Positions 43,818-55,619 are shown, numbered from the stretch's first letter. The stretch: DNA of 64,000 nucleotides from Neorhizobium sp. SOG26 (GCF_003491345.1 NZ_CP025512.1:1550001-1614000), one strand, 5' to 3'. A program made the numbers and translations. Notes: a model not told the origin generated them from the sequence alone.

Positions 43818-46092
43818 ATGCCAGTTCCTTGTTATTATCGTCCGTACCCGGGACGGCCGCCTTGTTGAGACGCGGCAGCACGACCCTGATCATGGCGCCT
43901 TTGCCATGATCGAAATCGGCGGGAGCATCGTGCAATTCCAACTGCCCGCCATGTTCTTCGATGATCTTCTTGACGATCGCCAGTCCGAGGCCGGTACCCT
44001 TCTCCCGCATCGTCATATAGGGCTCCAGAATCCGGTGCCGGTTCTCCGTAGGCAGGCCGCTGCCATTGTCGATGATGTCGACAACGTAGGCGTCGCGGTT
44101 CGCGTCAAGATAAGAGCGGACCTTGACCTTGCGCCCATCCCGCTCTTGATCACTCGGCACTGCCTCGATGGCTTCCACCGCGTTCTTGACGAGATTGCCG
44201 AAGGCTTGGCCAAGCATGCGCGCGTCGAACATGCCGCGCAGCGGCTCGTCGCCAAGTTCACGGATGAAGTCGACGTGGGTCGTCCCCATTTCGCGCAGGA
44301 AGACGGCGTCGCGGACAACATCCCGCAGGTCAGCCTCTTCCTTGGAAGGCTTCGGCATCCGCGCAAACGAGGAGAACTCGTCGACCATGCGCCCGATGTC
44401 GCCCACCTGCCGAACGATCGTGTCGGTGCATTGGTCGAACACCGCCCGATCGTCTTCCGCAATATGCTTGCCATAGCGGCGCTTCAGGCGCTCTGCCGAC
44501 AGTTGGATCGGCGTCAGCGGGTTCTTGATTTCATGCGCAATACGCCGCGCGACATCCGCCCAGGCCGTCGAGCGCTGTGCGATCACCAGATCGGTGATGT
44601 CGTCGAGCGTGATGACGTAGGAATCTTGTGACGAGCGTTGCTCCTCGCGCGTGACCTGCACCGAAAGCGTCCGCTCCTTGCCGCCGCGCATCAGGTTCAC
44701 CTGCTTGCGGAACTCGCCGCGGGCACGGGCCCGCGCTTCGGTGAGCACCTGCTCGATCTCCGGCGCCACGTCCTGCAACTTCTCGCCGATAAGCTCCTCT
44801 GCCGGTACACCCAGGAAGGCTTCGGCGGTCGGATTGACGATGGTGATGCGCCGGTCTTCCTCGACGCCAATGACGGCCGCAGTGACGCCGGACAACACGG
44901 CCTCGATGAAGCGGCGACGGTCATCCACCTCGTCCTTGGCCTCAAGGATTTCGTCGCGCTGGCCGCGAATCTCGGAAATCATCTTGTTGAAGGTGCGCGA
45001 TAGGTTGCCGACGTCGCCATCGGCTGCCCTCACCGGTACGACGACGTTGAGATTGCCGGTCGCAACGCTGTCCGCCGCGCTGATGAGGAGGCGGATCGGC
45101 CGCACGATGCGGTCAGCGACCGCGATGGCCGTCCAGATGGCCGCAAGCAGAACGATCAGTGCAAAGCCGAGGTAGAGCACGGCAAAGGCGATCTGCAGCG
45201 AGGTCCGGCCCGCCTCCATCGCCTGATACTCGGCGGTGTTTTCTTCCATCATCCGCATTGCGGCGATGACCTTCGGGTCGACGGCGCGGATCGTGTAAAG
45301 GAAGGCGCCGGGCACCGCATCCATTTTGATGACGGCACCAACAAGGTTGGTGACACCCGGGGGGATCAGTGTCGGCTGCCCGGCAGCGGCAGATTGCAGC
45401 GCATCCTGCGGGATGGCAGGAAGCGGCTTCTCCGTCTTGATGTCAGCCTGGACGATCGCCTGGCCGTCCTCGCGCACCAGGAAGGCGCCGAGCATGCCGC
45501 GACCTCGGGCCTGGCGCGTCATCAGTTCGATGAAGCCGGTTCGATCGAGATAGAACATCGCACGGTTGCGTTCGAGGTCGTTCGACATCGAAACCGTCTG
45601 GCCCTGCAAATAGCTGGCGTTCTCCAGCATATAGGCCCGCGCCACGTCCTGCGACGACTGGACGATCGACTGCGTGCGCAGCGAAAACCAGCGATCAAGC
45701 CCGACATTCAAGGTCAGGCTTGCGAAGATCGCGACCAGCACTGCCGGGGTGATCGCCACGATCGAGAACAGCACGACGATGCGCACATGCAGCCGGGCCG
45801 CTGCCCGGCCACGATTGCGGGCTCGCACCAGCCGTGCCACCTCACGACCGATAAGGTACATCAACCCGAGAATGAACAGGGAATTCACCGCCGCGGACGC
45901 AATGACCACGTTGGTCGTCGGCGCGATCGGCGTCAGGCCAAGCAGAACAAAAAGCGTGAGCGAGGCACAGATGAGCGCGCCGCCAGCCAGCAGCAGCCCC
46001 GGAAGCGCAAACGACGCCCGGCGGTCCTGCCCGCCTGCCTCGCCGCCCGACACGTCATCTTCGGTCGCCGGCGCTGTCACACCCTGCATCAT
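43807..46092 (-). CDS. ntrY: Sensor histidine kinase NtrY
   Basis: A 761-residue membrane sensor kinase. After three or so N-terminal helices it has a periplasmic loop, another helix, a HAMP domain (about 345-395, AVADRIVRPIRLLI), a PAS domain, the H box HEIKNPLTPIQLSAERL (His near 540) and the ATPase part with N, G1 (DNGSGLP) and G2 (GTGLGLAIV) boxes. It phosphorylates NtrX. ATG 46092 (GGAG 8 bases upstream, then a second ATG) is preferred; the frame is open to 46164. Confidence 0.95.
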   Translation of the reverse strand: MMQGVTAPATEDDVSGGEAGGQDRRASFALPGLLLAGGALICASLTLFVLLGLTPIAPTTNVVIASAAVNSLFILGLMYLIGREVARLVRARNRGRAAARLHVRIVVLFSIVAITPAVLVAIFASLTLNVGLDRWFSLRTQSIVQSSQDVARAYMLENASYLQGQTVSMSNDLERNRAMFYLDRTGFIELMTRQARGRGMLGAFLVREDGQAIVQADIKTEKPLPAIPQDALQSAAAGQPTLIPPGVTNLVGAVIKMDAVPGAFLYTIRAVDPKVIAAMRMMEENTAEYQAMEAGRTSLQIAFAVLYLGFALIVLLAAIWTAIAVADRIVRPIRLLISAADSVATGNLNVVVPVRAADGDVGNLSRTFNKMISEIRGQRDEILEAKDEVDDRRRFIEAVLSGVTAAVIGVEEDRRITIVNPTAEAFLGVPAEELIGEKLQDVAPEIEQVLTEARARARGEFRKQVNLMRGGKERTLSVQVTREEQRSSQDSYVITLDDITDLVIAQRSTAWADVARRIAHEIKNPLTPIQLSAERLKRRYGKHIAEDDRAVFDQCTDTIVRQVGDIGRMVDEFSSFARMPKPSKEEADLRDVVRDAVFLREMGTTHVDFIRELGDEPLRGMFDARMLGQAFGNLVKNAVEAIEAVPSDQERDGRKVKVRSYLDANRDAYVVDIIDNGSGLPTENRHRILEPYMTMREKGTGLGLAIVKKIIEEHGGQLELHDAPADFDHGKGAMIRVVLPRLNKAAVPGTDDNNKELAYGV

Positions 46093-46177
46093 CGAAATCA
46101 CTCCGATCCCCAAGCCCTCGCGGGAGATCGTTTTCAACCCGCCCGGCGGGAAAACGACAGCCACCTCAGCGATCTGT

Positions 46178-46246
46178 CAGTGCACTTGAAGCACTGTCGC
46201 GAACCGCCACTCCACCACCGGCACTGCGTTGCCTTTAAGCAACGCA
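46178..46246. promoter_or_regulatory. Two inverted repeats in the ntrC-ntrY intergenic region
   Basis: CAGTGC-N7-GCACTG (46178-46196) and TGCGTTGC-N6-GCAACGCA (46225-46246) lie 85 to 155 bases upstream of the ntrY start. Both are perfect dyads of regulator-binding size. The inner ATGC content and the position before ntrY suggest operator sites, but no regulator can be named. Confidence 0.4.
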
Positions 46247-46305
46247 ATGTGGCGAAAATGCAACGATCGGCGAGTCCTGTCAAGAAGGCTGGAACATTCC
46301 TCAGC

Positions 46306-47753
<1,448 letters not shown>

Positions 47754-47757
<4 letters not shown>

Positions 47758-48914
47758 TTCAAGCTTCCTGTGGAATGCGAGGCGCGATCGTCAGCCGCCT
47801 CTTCCTTGTGCATGGGCATCAACACCCGGAATGTCGTGCGGCGGGCCTGGCTGTCGCATTCGACGATGCCACCGTGGGCGCCGATGATCTTGGCAACCAG
47901 CGCAAGCCCGAGACCGGAACCGTTCGTCTTGGTGGTGATGAAGGGATCAAAGAGATGCGGCAGCAGATCCGCCGGCACGCCCGGACCGTTGTCGATGACG
48001 CAGAATTCGAGCGGCAGCGAAATTTTCTCGCGTGTACCGGAGACCGAGAGCTTGATCCCCGGACGATAGGCCGTCGTCAGCATGATCTCCGCATCCGGCT
48101 GGTCGCCCACTGCTTCCGCTGCATTCTTCACCAGGTTCAGGAAGACCTGAACCAACTGGTCGCGGTTGGCAAAAACCGGCGGCAGTGACGGGTCGTACAT
48201 CTCCGAGATCTTGATGTTGCGACCGAAGCCTGCCTTCGCAACCGCCTTCACATGATCGAGCACCGAATGGATATTGAGCGGCGTTCGCTGCACCGGGCGC
48301 TCGTCGGAGAACACTTCCATACGGTCGACCAGCGAGACGATACGGTCCGTTTCATCGCAAATGAGACGGGTCAGGGCGCGGTCCTCGTCTGGCACCGACG
48401 TTTCGAGAAGCTGGGCGGCACCGCGAATGCCGGAAAGCGGGTTCTTGATCTCATGCGCCAGCATGGAGGCAAGACCGGTGACAGAACGGGCTGCCGCACG
48501 ATGCGTCAACTGCCGGTCGATCTTGTCTGCCATGGAGCGTTCCTGGAAGACCACGACAACCGAGCCAGGTTCGCTCACCACCGGCGCGACATAAAGGTCA
48601 ACGAGCTTGTCCTGGCCAAGACGGGGAGACGATAGATCGACCCGGTATTCATTGACCGGCGCCTTGCGCTCACGCACCTGGTCGATCAGTGCGAGAAGCG
48701 GGCTGCCGAAGGGAATGAAGGTGGAGATCTCGTTTTTGGCGAGATAGGTTGCGCTCGCGCCGAAGAAGGACTCCGCTTCCCAATTGGCGAAGGCAACCTT
48801 GCCGGCCGAATCGACCAGGATCACAGGATTCTGGACGGAGTTCAGAACCGCCATGGCAAGCGTATTGCCGACCGCGGCACCCAAAGCTCCGTTGGCTCCT
48901 TCGGCCTTGCTCAT
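47754..48914 (-). CDS. ntrB: Nitrogen regulation sensor kinase NtrB
   Basis: A 386-residue soluble kinase with a PAS domain ([22 protein letters not shown] near 30-50), the H box [20 protein letters not shown] (His near 155), and the ATPase N ([10 protein letters not shown]), G1 (DNGPGVP) and G2 (GSGLGLALV) boxes. It phosphorylates or dephosphorylates NtrC according to PII signalling. Its stop overlaps ntrC and its start overlaps dusB, so all three are cotranscribed. Confidence 0.97.
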
Positions 48915-49930
48915 GCAGCCTTCCTTTGCTTCTCGCCATCCTCACCGGCAAAGGCCAACCTCATTCGAGACATGACGTCCTGCGGGTCCTTCGAGATCAT
49001 GATCGCTGCCTTTTCCTCCATGGCAAGTGACGGCGCATAGCGGTCAAGATACCAGCCAAGATGCTTGCGGGCATGCCGCAGCCCCGGCTCGCGGCCGTAA
49101 AGCTCCAGCATCGCCTCGTAGTGCTCGCAAACGAGGTCCGGGATCTCGTTGGTAGCCGGACCCCGCTCGCCTGCAAGTTGGCCGACATGCCATGGCCGGC
49201 CCTGCGCGCCGCGGCCAAGCATGACGGCGTCGGCGCCGGAGCGACGGACGATCTCCGCCGCATCCTCGGGCGTCTCGACGTCCCCGTTGGCAATCAGGGG
49301 AACTGATATGACCTCACGCACAGCACGAATGGCGTCCCAGTCCGCCCTGCCCTCATAGAACTGCATCCGGGTGCGGCCATGGATGGTAATCAACTGAACG
49401 CCGGCGTCTTCAGCACGCTTGGCGATCTCCGGCGCGTTGATCGAGTTCTCATCCCAGCCGAGCCGCATCTTCAGCGTGACCGGCACCGAAACGGCCTTGA
49501 CCGTTGCCTCGATCAGCGTAAGCGCGTGGTCTGGGTCCCGCATCAGGGCGGAGCCCGAATAACCGCCGGTCACCTTCTTGGCGGGACAGCCCATGTTGAT
49601 GTCGATGATGTCGGCGCCGTTGTCGGCCGAGATTTTGGCAGCCTCGCCCATCCAGTGGGCTTCACGGCCAGCCAGCTGAACCATATGGGGGTTGATGCCG
49701 GTGCTCTTCAGCCGCGCCCAGGATTCACCGCGGTTCATCACCAGTTCACGGCTGGCGACCATCTCCGTCACCACCAGGCCGGCGCCGAACCGCCAGGCGA
49801 TCTGCCTGAACGGCAGGTCGGTGACCCCCGACATGGGCGCCAGGACAACACGGTTCCTGATGTCGACAGACCCGGTCCGAAAAGGCGTGGAGAGATCCTG
49901 AAGCGGCAAATGATGATCTTTCGGGCACAT
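48911..49930 (-). CDS. dusB: tRNA-dihydrouridine synthase DusB (NifR3)
   Basis: A 339-residue FMN enzyme that reduces uridine to dihydrouridine in the tRNA D loop. [13 protein letters not shown] is at the start and the catalytic Cys lies in [19 protein letters not shown]. The dusB-ntrB-ntrC order is standard in rhizobia, where it was first called nifR3. The start is uncertain: ATG 49930 has no strong ribosome site and an internal start is possible. It diverges from ispDF with 150 bp between. Confidence 0.95.
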   Translation of the reverse strand: MCPKDHHLPLQDLSTPFRTGSVDIRNRVVLAPMSGVTDLPFRQIAWRFGAGLVVTEMVASRELVMNRGESWARLKSTGINPHMVQLAGREAHWMGEAAKISADNGADIIDINMGCPAKKVTGGYSGSALMRDPDHALTLIEATVKAVSVPVTLKMRLGWDENSINAPEIAKRAEDAGVQLITIHGRTRMQFYEGRADWDAIRAVREVISVPLIANGDVETPEDAAEIVRRSGADAVMLGRGAQGRPWHVGQLAGERGPATNEIPDLVCEHYEAMLELYGREPGLRHARKHLGWYLDRYAPSLAMEEKAAIMISKDPQDVMSRMRLAFAGEDGEKQRKAA

Positions 49931-50083
49931 GATGCTACTGCACTATTTTTATTCACCTCAACTGCATTTGCCAAGAGCAAATCAGGAGATGCGCAATATT
50001 TAGCTTGCTGGCTGGATTACCCGCCTTTCATTCTATAGTTCTGCGCCTGTCAATCCTCCAGTATCGAGAAACAGGTGCGGCGC

Positions 50084-51322
50084 ATGGGCGACAACGCCAT
50101 GACAAACAAAGCCATGACGAATGACCACATGCTCATCGGGATCGTCATTGTTGCGGCCGGGCGTGGCGAACGTGCCGGATCCGCCGAGGAAGGGCCGAAA
50201 CAGTACCGCCCGATTGGTGGCAAGCCCGTGCTGGCGCACACCCTGCAGCAGTTCGTGACCTGGCCCCGCAGCGGGCCAATCGTCGTCGTGATCCACCCGG
50301 ACGATCGATCACTTTATGATGATGCAACGGCCGGGCTGCACGATCCGCAGCGGATCATTGTCACCTTCGGCGGCGCGACGCGCCAGCAGTCAGTCTTGGC
50401 AGGGCTGCAGGCACTGTCGGGAACGAGCGCAACGCACGTGATGATCCATGACGCCGCGCGTCCCTTCATCGATCATAGTGTTCTCGACCGGGTCGCGACG
50501 GTGCTGGACCGCGGTGCCCCCGCGGTGCTTCCTGTCATTCCCGTCACCGACACCCTAAAGCGCGGCGGAAATGATGGTCTGGTACAGGAGACGGTCTCGC
50601 GAGCCGGGCTGTATGCGGCGCAGACGCCGCAGAGCTTCCGGTTTTCCGATATCCTTGACGTTCACGCGAAAGCCGCCGCAAGCGGCCGCCATGATTTCAC
50701 CGACGATGCATCCATCGCCGAATGGGCAGGGCTTCCTGTTACTCTGGCGGAAGGGTCCGTCGACAACATCAAACTGACAGTAAAGCGTGACATGGCCATG
50801 GCCGATGAAAAACTCTCGCGATTTGTCGTTCCGGACGTGCGCACCGGCAACGGCTATGATGTGCACCAACTGGAGCCGGGTGACGGTGTCACGCTCTGCG
50901 GCGTCTTCATTCCACACCATCTGAAGCTCAGCGGCCATTCGGATGCCGACGTGGCACTCCACGCGCTGACTGACGCCCTGCTTGCGACCTGCGGCGCCGG
51001 CGACATCGGCGACCACTTCCCGCCAACGGACATGCGGTGGCGAGGCGCGGCCTCGACCATCTTCCTTGAGCATGCGGCAAAGCTCGTTCGCGACCGCGGC
51101 GGCGTCATCACCAACGCCGATGTCTCGCTCATCGCCGAAGCACCCAAGATCGCGCCGCACCGCGACCAGATGCGCAAGAATCTCGCCGATACCCTGGACA
51201 TCACGATCGACCGCTGTTCGGTAAAAGCAACCACTAACGAAAAGATGGGCTTTGTGGGTCGCAATGAGGGCATCGCCGCCATTGCCACCGCAACCGTCGT
51301 TTACCGGGGGAGTATCGAATGA
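50084..51322 (+). CDS. ispDF: Bifunctional IspD/IspF (MEP pathway)
   Basis: A 412-residue fusion of the two consecutive-but-one MEP pathway enzymes. IspD (about 15-235) has [35 protein letters not shown], the CTP-binding loop. IspF (about 248-412) begins [10 protein letters not shown] with metal ligands in DVH, and has [18 protein letters not shown], ending with [17 protein letters not shown]. IspD makes CDP-methylerythritol and IspF makes the cyclodiphosphate. The fusion is typical of alphaproteobacteria. ATG 50084 follows AGGTG; ATG 50099 or 50114 are alternatives. Overlaps cinA by four bases. Confidence 0.96.
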   Translation: MGDNAMTNKAMTNDHMLIGIVIVAAGRGERAGSAEEGPKQYRPIGGKPVLAHTLQQFVTWPRSGPIVVVIHPDDRSLYDDATAGLHDPQRIIVTFGGATRQQSVLAGLQALSGTSATHVMIHDAARPFIDHSVLDRVATVLDRGAPAVLPVIPVTDTLKRGGNDGLVQETVSRAGLYAAQTPQSFRFSDILDVHAKAAASGRHDFTDDASIAEWAGLPVTLAEGSVDNIKLTVKRDMAMADEKLSRFVVPDVRTGNGYDVHQLEPGDGVTLCGVFIPHHLKLSGHSDADVALHALTDALLATCGAGDIGDHFPPTDMRWRGAASTIFLEHAAKLVRDRGGVITNADVSLIAEAPKIAPHRDQMRKNLADTLDITIDRCSVKATTNEKMGFVGRNEGIAAIATATVVYRGSIE

Positions 51323-51816
51323 GCATCTTTCCGCCGGAGATCATCCGCAAGGCCGAACAGATCATCGCCGACTTCTCCAGCCGCGGCATGATGGCTGCCA
51401 CCGCTGAATCCTGCACCGGCGGGCTGATTGCCGGCGTACTAACCGAGGTTCCGGGCTCCTCTGCCGTCGTTGATCGCGGTTTCGTCACCTATACCAATGA
51501 AGCCAAGGCCGACATGCTCGGCGTCAGCCCCGCCACGCTTGAGGCTCATGGCGCGGTGTCAAAGGAGACGGCGCTGCAGATGGTCCACGGCGCGCTCTTC
51601 CGCTCGCGTGCGACGGTCGCCGTCGCTGTCACGGGTGTTGCCGGGCCTGGTGGCGGTTCGGCAGGAAAGCCGGTCGGCCTCGTGCACCTGGCTGCCAAAA
51701 ACCGCTCAGGAACCATCCTGCATCGCGAGATGCGCTACGGCGATATTGGCCGCGACAAAGTGCGTCTCGCGACCGTTGAGACGGCACTGGACATGCTGGT
51801 GGAAGCTGCAGTCTAA
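51319..51816 (+). CDS. CinA family protein (nicotinamide-nucleotide amidohydrolase, PncC-like)
   Basis: A 165-residue stand-alone C-terminal CinA domain: [40 protein letters not shown], then [14 protein letters not shown] and [20 protein letters not shown]. This domain deamidates nicotinamide mononucleotide in the pyridine salvage pathway (PncC). The N-terminal ADP-ribose pyrophosphatase half of full CinA is absent. Translationally coupled to ispDF; its stop overlaps the convergent RatA/COQ10 stop. Confidence 0.93.
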   Translation: MSIFPPEIIRKAEQIIADFSSRGMMAATAESCTGGLIAGVLTEVPGSSAVVDRGFVTYTNEAKADMLGVSPATLEAHGAVSKETALQMVHGALFRSRATVAVAVTGVAGPGGGSAGKPVGLVHLAAKNRSGTILHREMRYGDIGRDKVRLATVETALDMLVEAAV

Positions 51817-52268
51817 GCGTAGATCTTGTCGGCTCTCGCCTCGAATGCTTCGGCAAACATCCGAAAAGCGCGATCAAACATCGATCCCATGAGCGCACCA
51901 AGAATCATGCTCTTGAACTCATAATCGATATAAAAATGCACGACGCATGCGTCTGACGACCCATCCGCCGCCGGCTCGAACCGCCACCGGTTGTCGAGAT
52001 ACTTGAACGGCCCCTCGATATATTTGACGTCGATCGCCTGTTCCGCCGGATTGAGCAGCACCTGGGTCGTGAACGTCTCGCGGATCGCCTTGTAACCAAC
52101 CGTCATGTCCGCCAGCAAAAGCGTCTTGCCGTCCCGCTCCTTGCGTGAGCGGACCGAAAGGGCGTCGCACAGCGGCAGGAATTGCGGGTAGCGTTCAATA
52201 TCGGCAACCAGCGCATACATCTTCTCTGCACTGTGCTTCACGGGGCGGCGGATCTCAAACTTTGGCAT
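51813..52268 (-). CDS. RatA/COQ10 family START-domain protein
   Basis: A 151-residue Bet v1/START fold protein: EIRRPVKHSAEKMYALVADIERYPQFLPLCDAL, then a beta-sheet core (FTTQVLLNPAEQAIDVKYIEGPFKYLDNRWRFE) and SMFDRAFRMFAEAFEARA. In alphaproteobacteria this family corresponds to COQ10-type ubiquinone-binding proteins; E. coli RatA was once described as a toxin. A role in quinone handling is the more likely one here. The stop overlaps the cinA stop on the other strand by three bases. Confidence 0.92.
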   Translation of the reverse strand: MPKFEIRRPVKHSAEKMYALVADIERYPQFLPLCDALSVRSRKERDGKTLLLADMTVGYKAIRETFTTQVLLNPAEQAIDVKYIEGPFKYLDNRWRFEPAADGSSDACVVHFYIDYEFKSMILGALMGSMFDRAFRMFAEAFEARADKIYA

Positions 52269-52393
52269 GCCCGTGAGTTAAGCCCGCTTCCACACAATAT
52301 CAAGCTGTTGAGCGGAGCCGCGACAGAATATCCACGTGAGCGCTCGGACCTCTGCCTACGAAATTCTAGGCATGGAACGCCGGACGATCGGAC

Positions 52394-52558
52394 ATGGATT
52401 TCCTTCGCAGCCAGACAATATTATACGGGTTGTCGAAGACCATGCTGCGGCGCCTTCCCGCACCGCAGGTAGAATACGTCATGGTGTTCCGGGACTGTAA
52501 CGATGAGGATGGGTGCGGCGCGCCGGGCTTGCTGGACGACGGGTTCTGGGCCGAGTGA
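52394..52558 (+). CDS. Candidate small hypothetical protein (54 aa)
   Basis: A short frame in the 320-bp gap between the RatA-type gene and the next small gene. The product has a basic first half (LSKTMLRRLPAP) and an acidic second half with a CNDEDGCG pattern. There is no convincing ribosome site. A dyad TGCCTA-N8-TAGGCA (52353-52372) lies 22 bp upstream. Listed because nothing else accounts for this stretch; it may be a chance frame. Confidence 0.3.
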   Translation: MDFLRSQTILYGLSKTMLRRLPAPQVEYVMVFRDCNDEDGCGAPGLLDDGFWAE

Positions 52559-52588
52559 CCGCCTCCCTCCTAGCGGAAAGACGTGCAG

Positions 52589-52774
52589 ATGGATGATTTC
52601 GCCCAGATGATCAAGTTGCTGGAATCCGCCAAGCAGCTTGCTGACATGAACCAGCTACCCATGCTCGCATACCTGATCGAAATGGCAAAGGGAGAGGCTC
52701 GCGGCCACCGTTATACGCTGCGTGAGCGCCGGCGCGGGCAGGCAAAACGCCAGAAGGACGAAGCTGCGGAATAA
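52589..52774 (+). CDS. Small conserved-looking helical protein (61 aa)
   Basis: A 61-residue, all-helical basic protein: DDFAQMIKLLESAKQLADMNQLPMLAYLIEMAKGEA, then an Arg/Lys-rich tail (RYTLRERRRGQAKRQKD). GGAAAGAC precedes ATG 52589. The amphipathic helix suggests a protein-binding or regulatory role. Found as a short rhizobial gene beside lipA in my recollection; no function known. Confidence 0.6.
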   Translation: MDDFAQMIKLLESAKQLADMNQLPMLAYLIEMAKGEARGHRYTLRERRRGQAKRQKDEAAE

Positions 52775-52806
52775 AGAGAGAAGGATCGCCGCTTATTCAG
52801 CGGCGA
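52775..52806 (-). terminator. Possible terminator of lipA
   Basis: TCGCCGCT (52786-52793) and AGCGGCGA (52799-52806) form a perfect 8-bp stem overlapping the lipA stop. On the minus strand it is followed by TCCTTCTCTCTTT, a weak T-rich tail. Confidence 0.4.
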
Positions 52807-53767
52807 CCATCAGCTTCTGCTCGCGGGCTGCGCGAAGGCGCGCGAAATCGTCGCCCGCATGGTGCGACGAACGGGTGAGCGGGCTCGAGGACACCATCAG
52901 GAAGCCTTTGGAGTAAGCCACGGTCTCGTAGGACTTGAACTCCTCGGGCGTCACGAACTTCTCGACCTTGTGGTGCTTGCGGGTCGGCTGCAGGTACTGG
53001 CCGATCGTCAGGAAGTCGACGTCCGCCGTGCGCAGGTCGTCCATCAGTTGCAGCACTTCGTTCCGCTCTTCGCCGAGGCCTACCATGATGCCGGACTTGG
53101 TGAACATGGTGGGGTCGAGTTCCTTCACCCGCTGCAGCAGGCGAATGGAGTGGAAATAACGGGCGCCCGGGCGAACGGTCAGGTAGTTGCCCGCGACCGT
53201 TTCCATGTTGTGGTTGAAGACGTCCGGCTTGGCGGCCACGACGCGCTCCAGTGCACCCGGCTTCTTCAGGAAGTCAGGCGTGAGGATCTCGATCGTCGTG
53301 TTTGGCGAGGCGGCGCGGATTGCCCAGATCACCTTTTCGAAGTGCTCGGCGCCCCCATCTTCCAGGTCGTCGCGGTCGACGGAGGTGATGACGACGTGCT
53401 CGAGGCCCATCTGCTTGACGGCCTTGGCGACATTTTCCGGCTCATCGAGATCGAGTGCATTCGGGCGACCGGTCGAGACATTGCAGAATGCGCAGGCGCG
53501 GGTGCAAATCTCGCCCATGATCATGAAGGTGGCGTGCTTCTTGTCCCAGCACTCGCCGATATTTGGGCAGCCGGCTTCCTCGCAGACCGTGACGAGCTTG
53601 TGCTCCTTCACGATCGACCGAGTTTCCATGTAGCCCTTGGAGACGGGTGCCTTGACGCGAATCCACTCCGGCTTGCGCATCACTTCCGTGTCGGGGCGGT
53701 GTGCCTTCTCCGGATGGCGGACACGCTTCTCATCACTCAGAGCAGTCCTGTCGAGAATAGTGACCAT
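52793..53767 (-). CDS. lipA: Lipoyl synthase
   Basis: A 324-residue radical SAM enzyme that inserts two sulfur atoms into octanoylated lipoyl domains. The auxiliary cluster cysteines are in [12 protein letters not shown] (62, 67, 73), and the radical SAM cluster in CTRACAFC (88, 92, 95). It ends [13 protein letters not shown]. It is the next gene after the pdh/lpd cluster and uses its products PdhB and PdhC as substrates, with LipB (14.5 kb) making the octanoyl intermediates. Confidence 0.97.
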   Translation of the reverse strand: MVTILDRTALSDEKRVRHPEKAHRPDTEVMRKPEWIRVKAPVSKGYMETRSIVKEHKLVTVCEEAGCPNIGECWDKKHATFMIMGEICTRACAFCNVSTGRPNALDLDEPENVAKAVKQMGLEHVVITSVDRDDLEDGGAEHFEKVIWAIRAASPNTTIEILTPDFLKKPGALERVVAAKPDVFNHNMETVAGNYLTVRPGARYFHSIRLLQRVKELDPTMFTKSGIMVGLGEERNEVLQLMDDLRTADVDFLTIGQYLQPTRKHHKVEKFVTPEEFKSYETVAYSKGFLMVSSSPLTRSSHHAGDDFARLRAAREQKLMVAAE

Positions 53768-53806
53768 CGAAAACCTGCTTTCAACCGCATGCCTGCGGTT
53801 CCTTCG

Positions 53807-54052
53807 TCAACGCCTGACGAGCTTGGCAACAAATAACAAAATGCAGGAGCCGACGAAACCCTGCACGAGGTAACCCAGCCATCCGCTGGCGACATGGATG
53901 TCGGCGCTTTCGAAGATGGCATTGGCAATAACGGCACCCACGATGCCGATCACGATGTTCATGAAGATGCCGAAGCGGATGTCCATCAGCTTGCCGGCGA
54001 GCCATCCCGCCAAACCGCCGATGATGATTGCCGCAAACCAGCCCACTTCCAT
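53807..54052 (-). CDS. GlsB/YeaQ/YmgE family stress-response membrane protein
   Basis: An 81-residue three-helix membrane protein rich in Gly (WFAAIIIGGLAGWLAGKLM, a GIFMNIVIGIVGAVIANAIF helix and a GWLGYLVQGFVGSCILLFVAKLV helix), the transglycosylase-associated GlsB/YeaQ family. Members are induced in stress; no molecular role is proven. It lies between lpdA and lipA. Confidence 0.93.
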   Translation of the reverse strand: MEVGWFAAIIIGGLAGWLAGKLMDIRFGIFMNIVIGIVGAVIANAIFESADIHVASGWLGYLVQGFVGSCILLFVAKLVRR

Positions 54053-54119
54053 GCGTGTCGTCCTTCCGCTTGTCCGAGAGATATGGGCAGTCGCCTGCCC
54101 ATCTGCAAACTGTCGAGGA

Positions 54120-55565
54120 TCAGGCGTTCAGGACCTTGCCATAGGCGTCGAGAACGCTCTCCTTCATCGACTCCGAAATCGTCGGGTGCGGGAAGATCGT
54201 GTGCATCAGGTCTTCTTCCGTCGTCTCAAGGTTCATGGCGACGACGAAGCCCTGGATGAGTTCGGTGACTTCAGCACCGACCATATGCGCACCGAGGAGT
54301 TCGCCGGTCTTCTTGTCGAAGATCGTCTTCACCATGCCCTGGTCCTCGCCAAGCGCTACGGCCTTACCGTTGGCGGCAAAGGAGAAGCGGCCGACGCGGA
54401 TCTCGCGACCCTGTTCTTTGGCCTTGGCTTCGGTTAGGCCCACCGAAGCGACCTGCGGGTTGCAATAAGTGCAGCCCGGGATCTTCAGCTTGTCCATTGG
54501 GTGGACGTTCGGGACGTCGGCGATCTTTTCGACGCAGATGACCGCCTCATGCTCGGCCTTGTGGGCGAGCAGCGGCGGGCCGGCAACGTCGCCGATGGCG
54601 TAGATGCCGTCCACGCTCGTCTTGCCATAACCATCGATGACGATGAAGCCGCGATCGGTCTTGACGCCGACGGCCTCGAGCCCGATGCCTTCGATATTGG
54701 CCTGGACACCGACGGCCGAGATCATCCGGTCGGCGGTGATCTTTTCGGTCGTGCCATCTTTCTTCTCGATGGTGGCAGTCACGGAATTGGCGCCCTTCTC
54801 CACCTTGGTCACCTTGGTTTCCAAGTGGATCTTGATGCCCTGCCGGTCAAACTGCTTCTTGGCGAAGGCCGAAATCTCGGCATCTTCCACAGGCATGACC
54901 TGGCTCATGATTTCCACCACGGTCACATCGACGCCCATGGTGCGATAGAAGCTGGCAAACTCGATGCCGATCGCGCCGGAGCCCATGACGAGCAACGACT
55001 TCGGCATTTCTTCCGGCTTCATCGCCTCGAAATAGGTCCAGATCAGCTTGCCATCCGGTTCGATCCCGGGAAGCGCACGTGGACGAGCGCCGGTTGCGAC
55101 GATGATATGCTTGGCGGTGTAGGTGCCCTCACCGAGCGTGTTCTTCGGCACGGGGCCCTGCGGCTGGACGATCGGCTTCGAGATCTTGCCGACAACGATC
55201 TCGCCGGGCTTGGTGATCTTCGCCTCGCCCCAGATGATGTCGATCTTGTTCTTCTTGAACAGGAAGCCGACGCCGTTGTTCATGCGCGCCGCAATACCGC
55301 GCGAGCGTGTAACGATCGCCTTGATGTCCGGCTTGATCGAACCTTCGAGCGTCAGGCCGTAGTCCTTGGCATGGCTGGCCGTGTGCATCACATCGGCGGA
55401 CCGAAGCAGCGCCTTGGTCGGGATGCAGCCCCAGTTGGAGCAGATGCCGGCCAGGTGCTCACGCTCGACGACAGCGACCTTCATGCCGAGCTGGGCTGCA
55501 CGGATTGCGGCAATATAGCCGCCCGGACCGGCACCGATAACGATCAAGTCGTAGGATTGAGCCAT
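54120..55565 (-). CDS. lpdA: Dihydrolipoyl dehydrogenase (E3)
   Basis: A 481-residue FAD enzyme that reoxidises dihydrolipoyl groups with NAD+. FAD motif LIVIGAGPGGYIAAIRAAQLG, the redox disulfide in GICSNWGCIPTKALL (Cys pair with a Trp-Gly spacer), the NAD motif GSGAIGIEFASFY and the C-terminal HTIFPHPTISE active-site His-Glu are all present. The longer first loop differs from the CLNVGCIPSK of E. coli but is common in rhizobial LpdA. ATG 55565 begins the FAD domain; the frame to 55616 is not family-like. Part of the pdh cluster. Confidence 0.95.
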   Translation of the reverse strand: MAQSYDLIVIGAGPGGYIAAIRAAQLGMKVAVVEREHLAGICSNWGCIPTKALLRSADVMHTASHAKDYGLTLEGSIKPDIKAIVTRSRGIAARMNNGVGFLFKKNKIDIIWGEAKITKPGEIVVGKISKPIVQPQGPVPKNTLGEGTYTAKHIIVATGARPRALPGIEPDGKLIWTYFEAMKPEEMPKSLLVMGSGAIGIEFASFYRTMGVDVTVVEIMSQVMPVEDAEISAFAKKQFDRQGIKIHLETKVTKVEKGANSVTATIEKKDGTTEKITADRMISAVGVQANIEGIGLEAVGVKTDRGFIVIDGYGKTSVDGIYAIGDVAGPPLLAHKAEHEAVICVEKIADVPNVHPMDKLKIPGCTYCNPQVASVGLTEAKAKEQGREIRVGRFSFAANGKAVALGEDQGMVKTIFDKKTGELLGAHMVGAEVTELIQGFVVAMNLETTEEDLMHTIFPHPTISESMKESVLDAYGKVLNA

Positions 55566-55619
55566 AGCTTGCGCCTTTTCTCTGGGAGCCAGCCGTCGTC
55601 GCGGCTCGCCTCTCAACTA

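Noticed and set aside
51319-51816. cinA as a truncated or broken gene
   Set aside because: Stand-alone C-terminal CinA domains of about 165 residues are normal in rhizobia and the frame is complete.
51813-52268. RatA as a toxin of a toxin-antitoxin pair
   Set aside because: No antitoxin partner adjacent; alphaproteobacterial members correspond to COQ10-type quinone-binding proteins.
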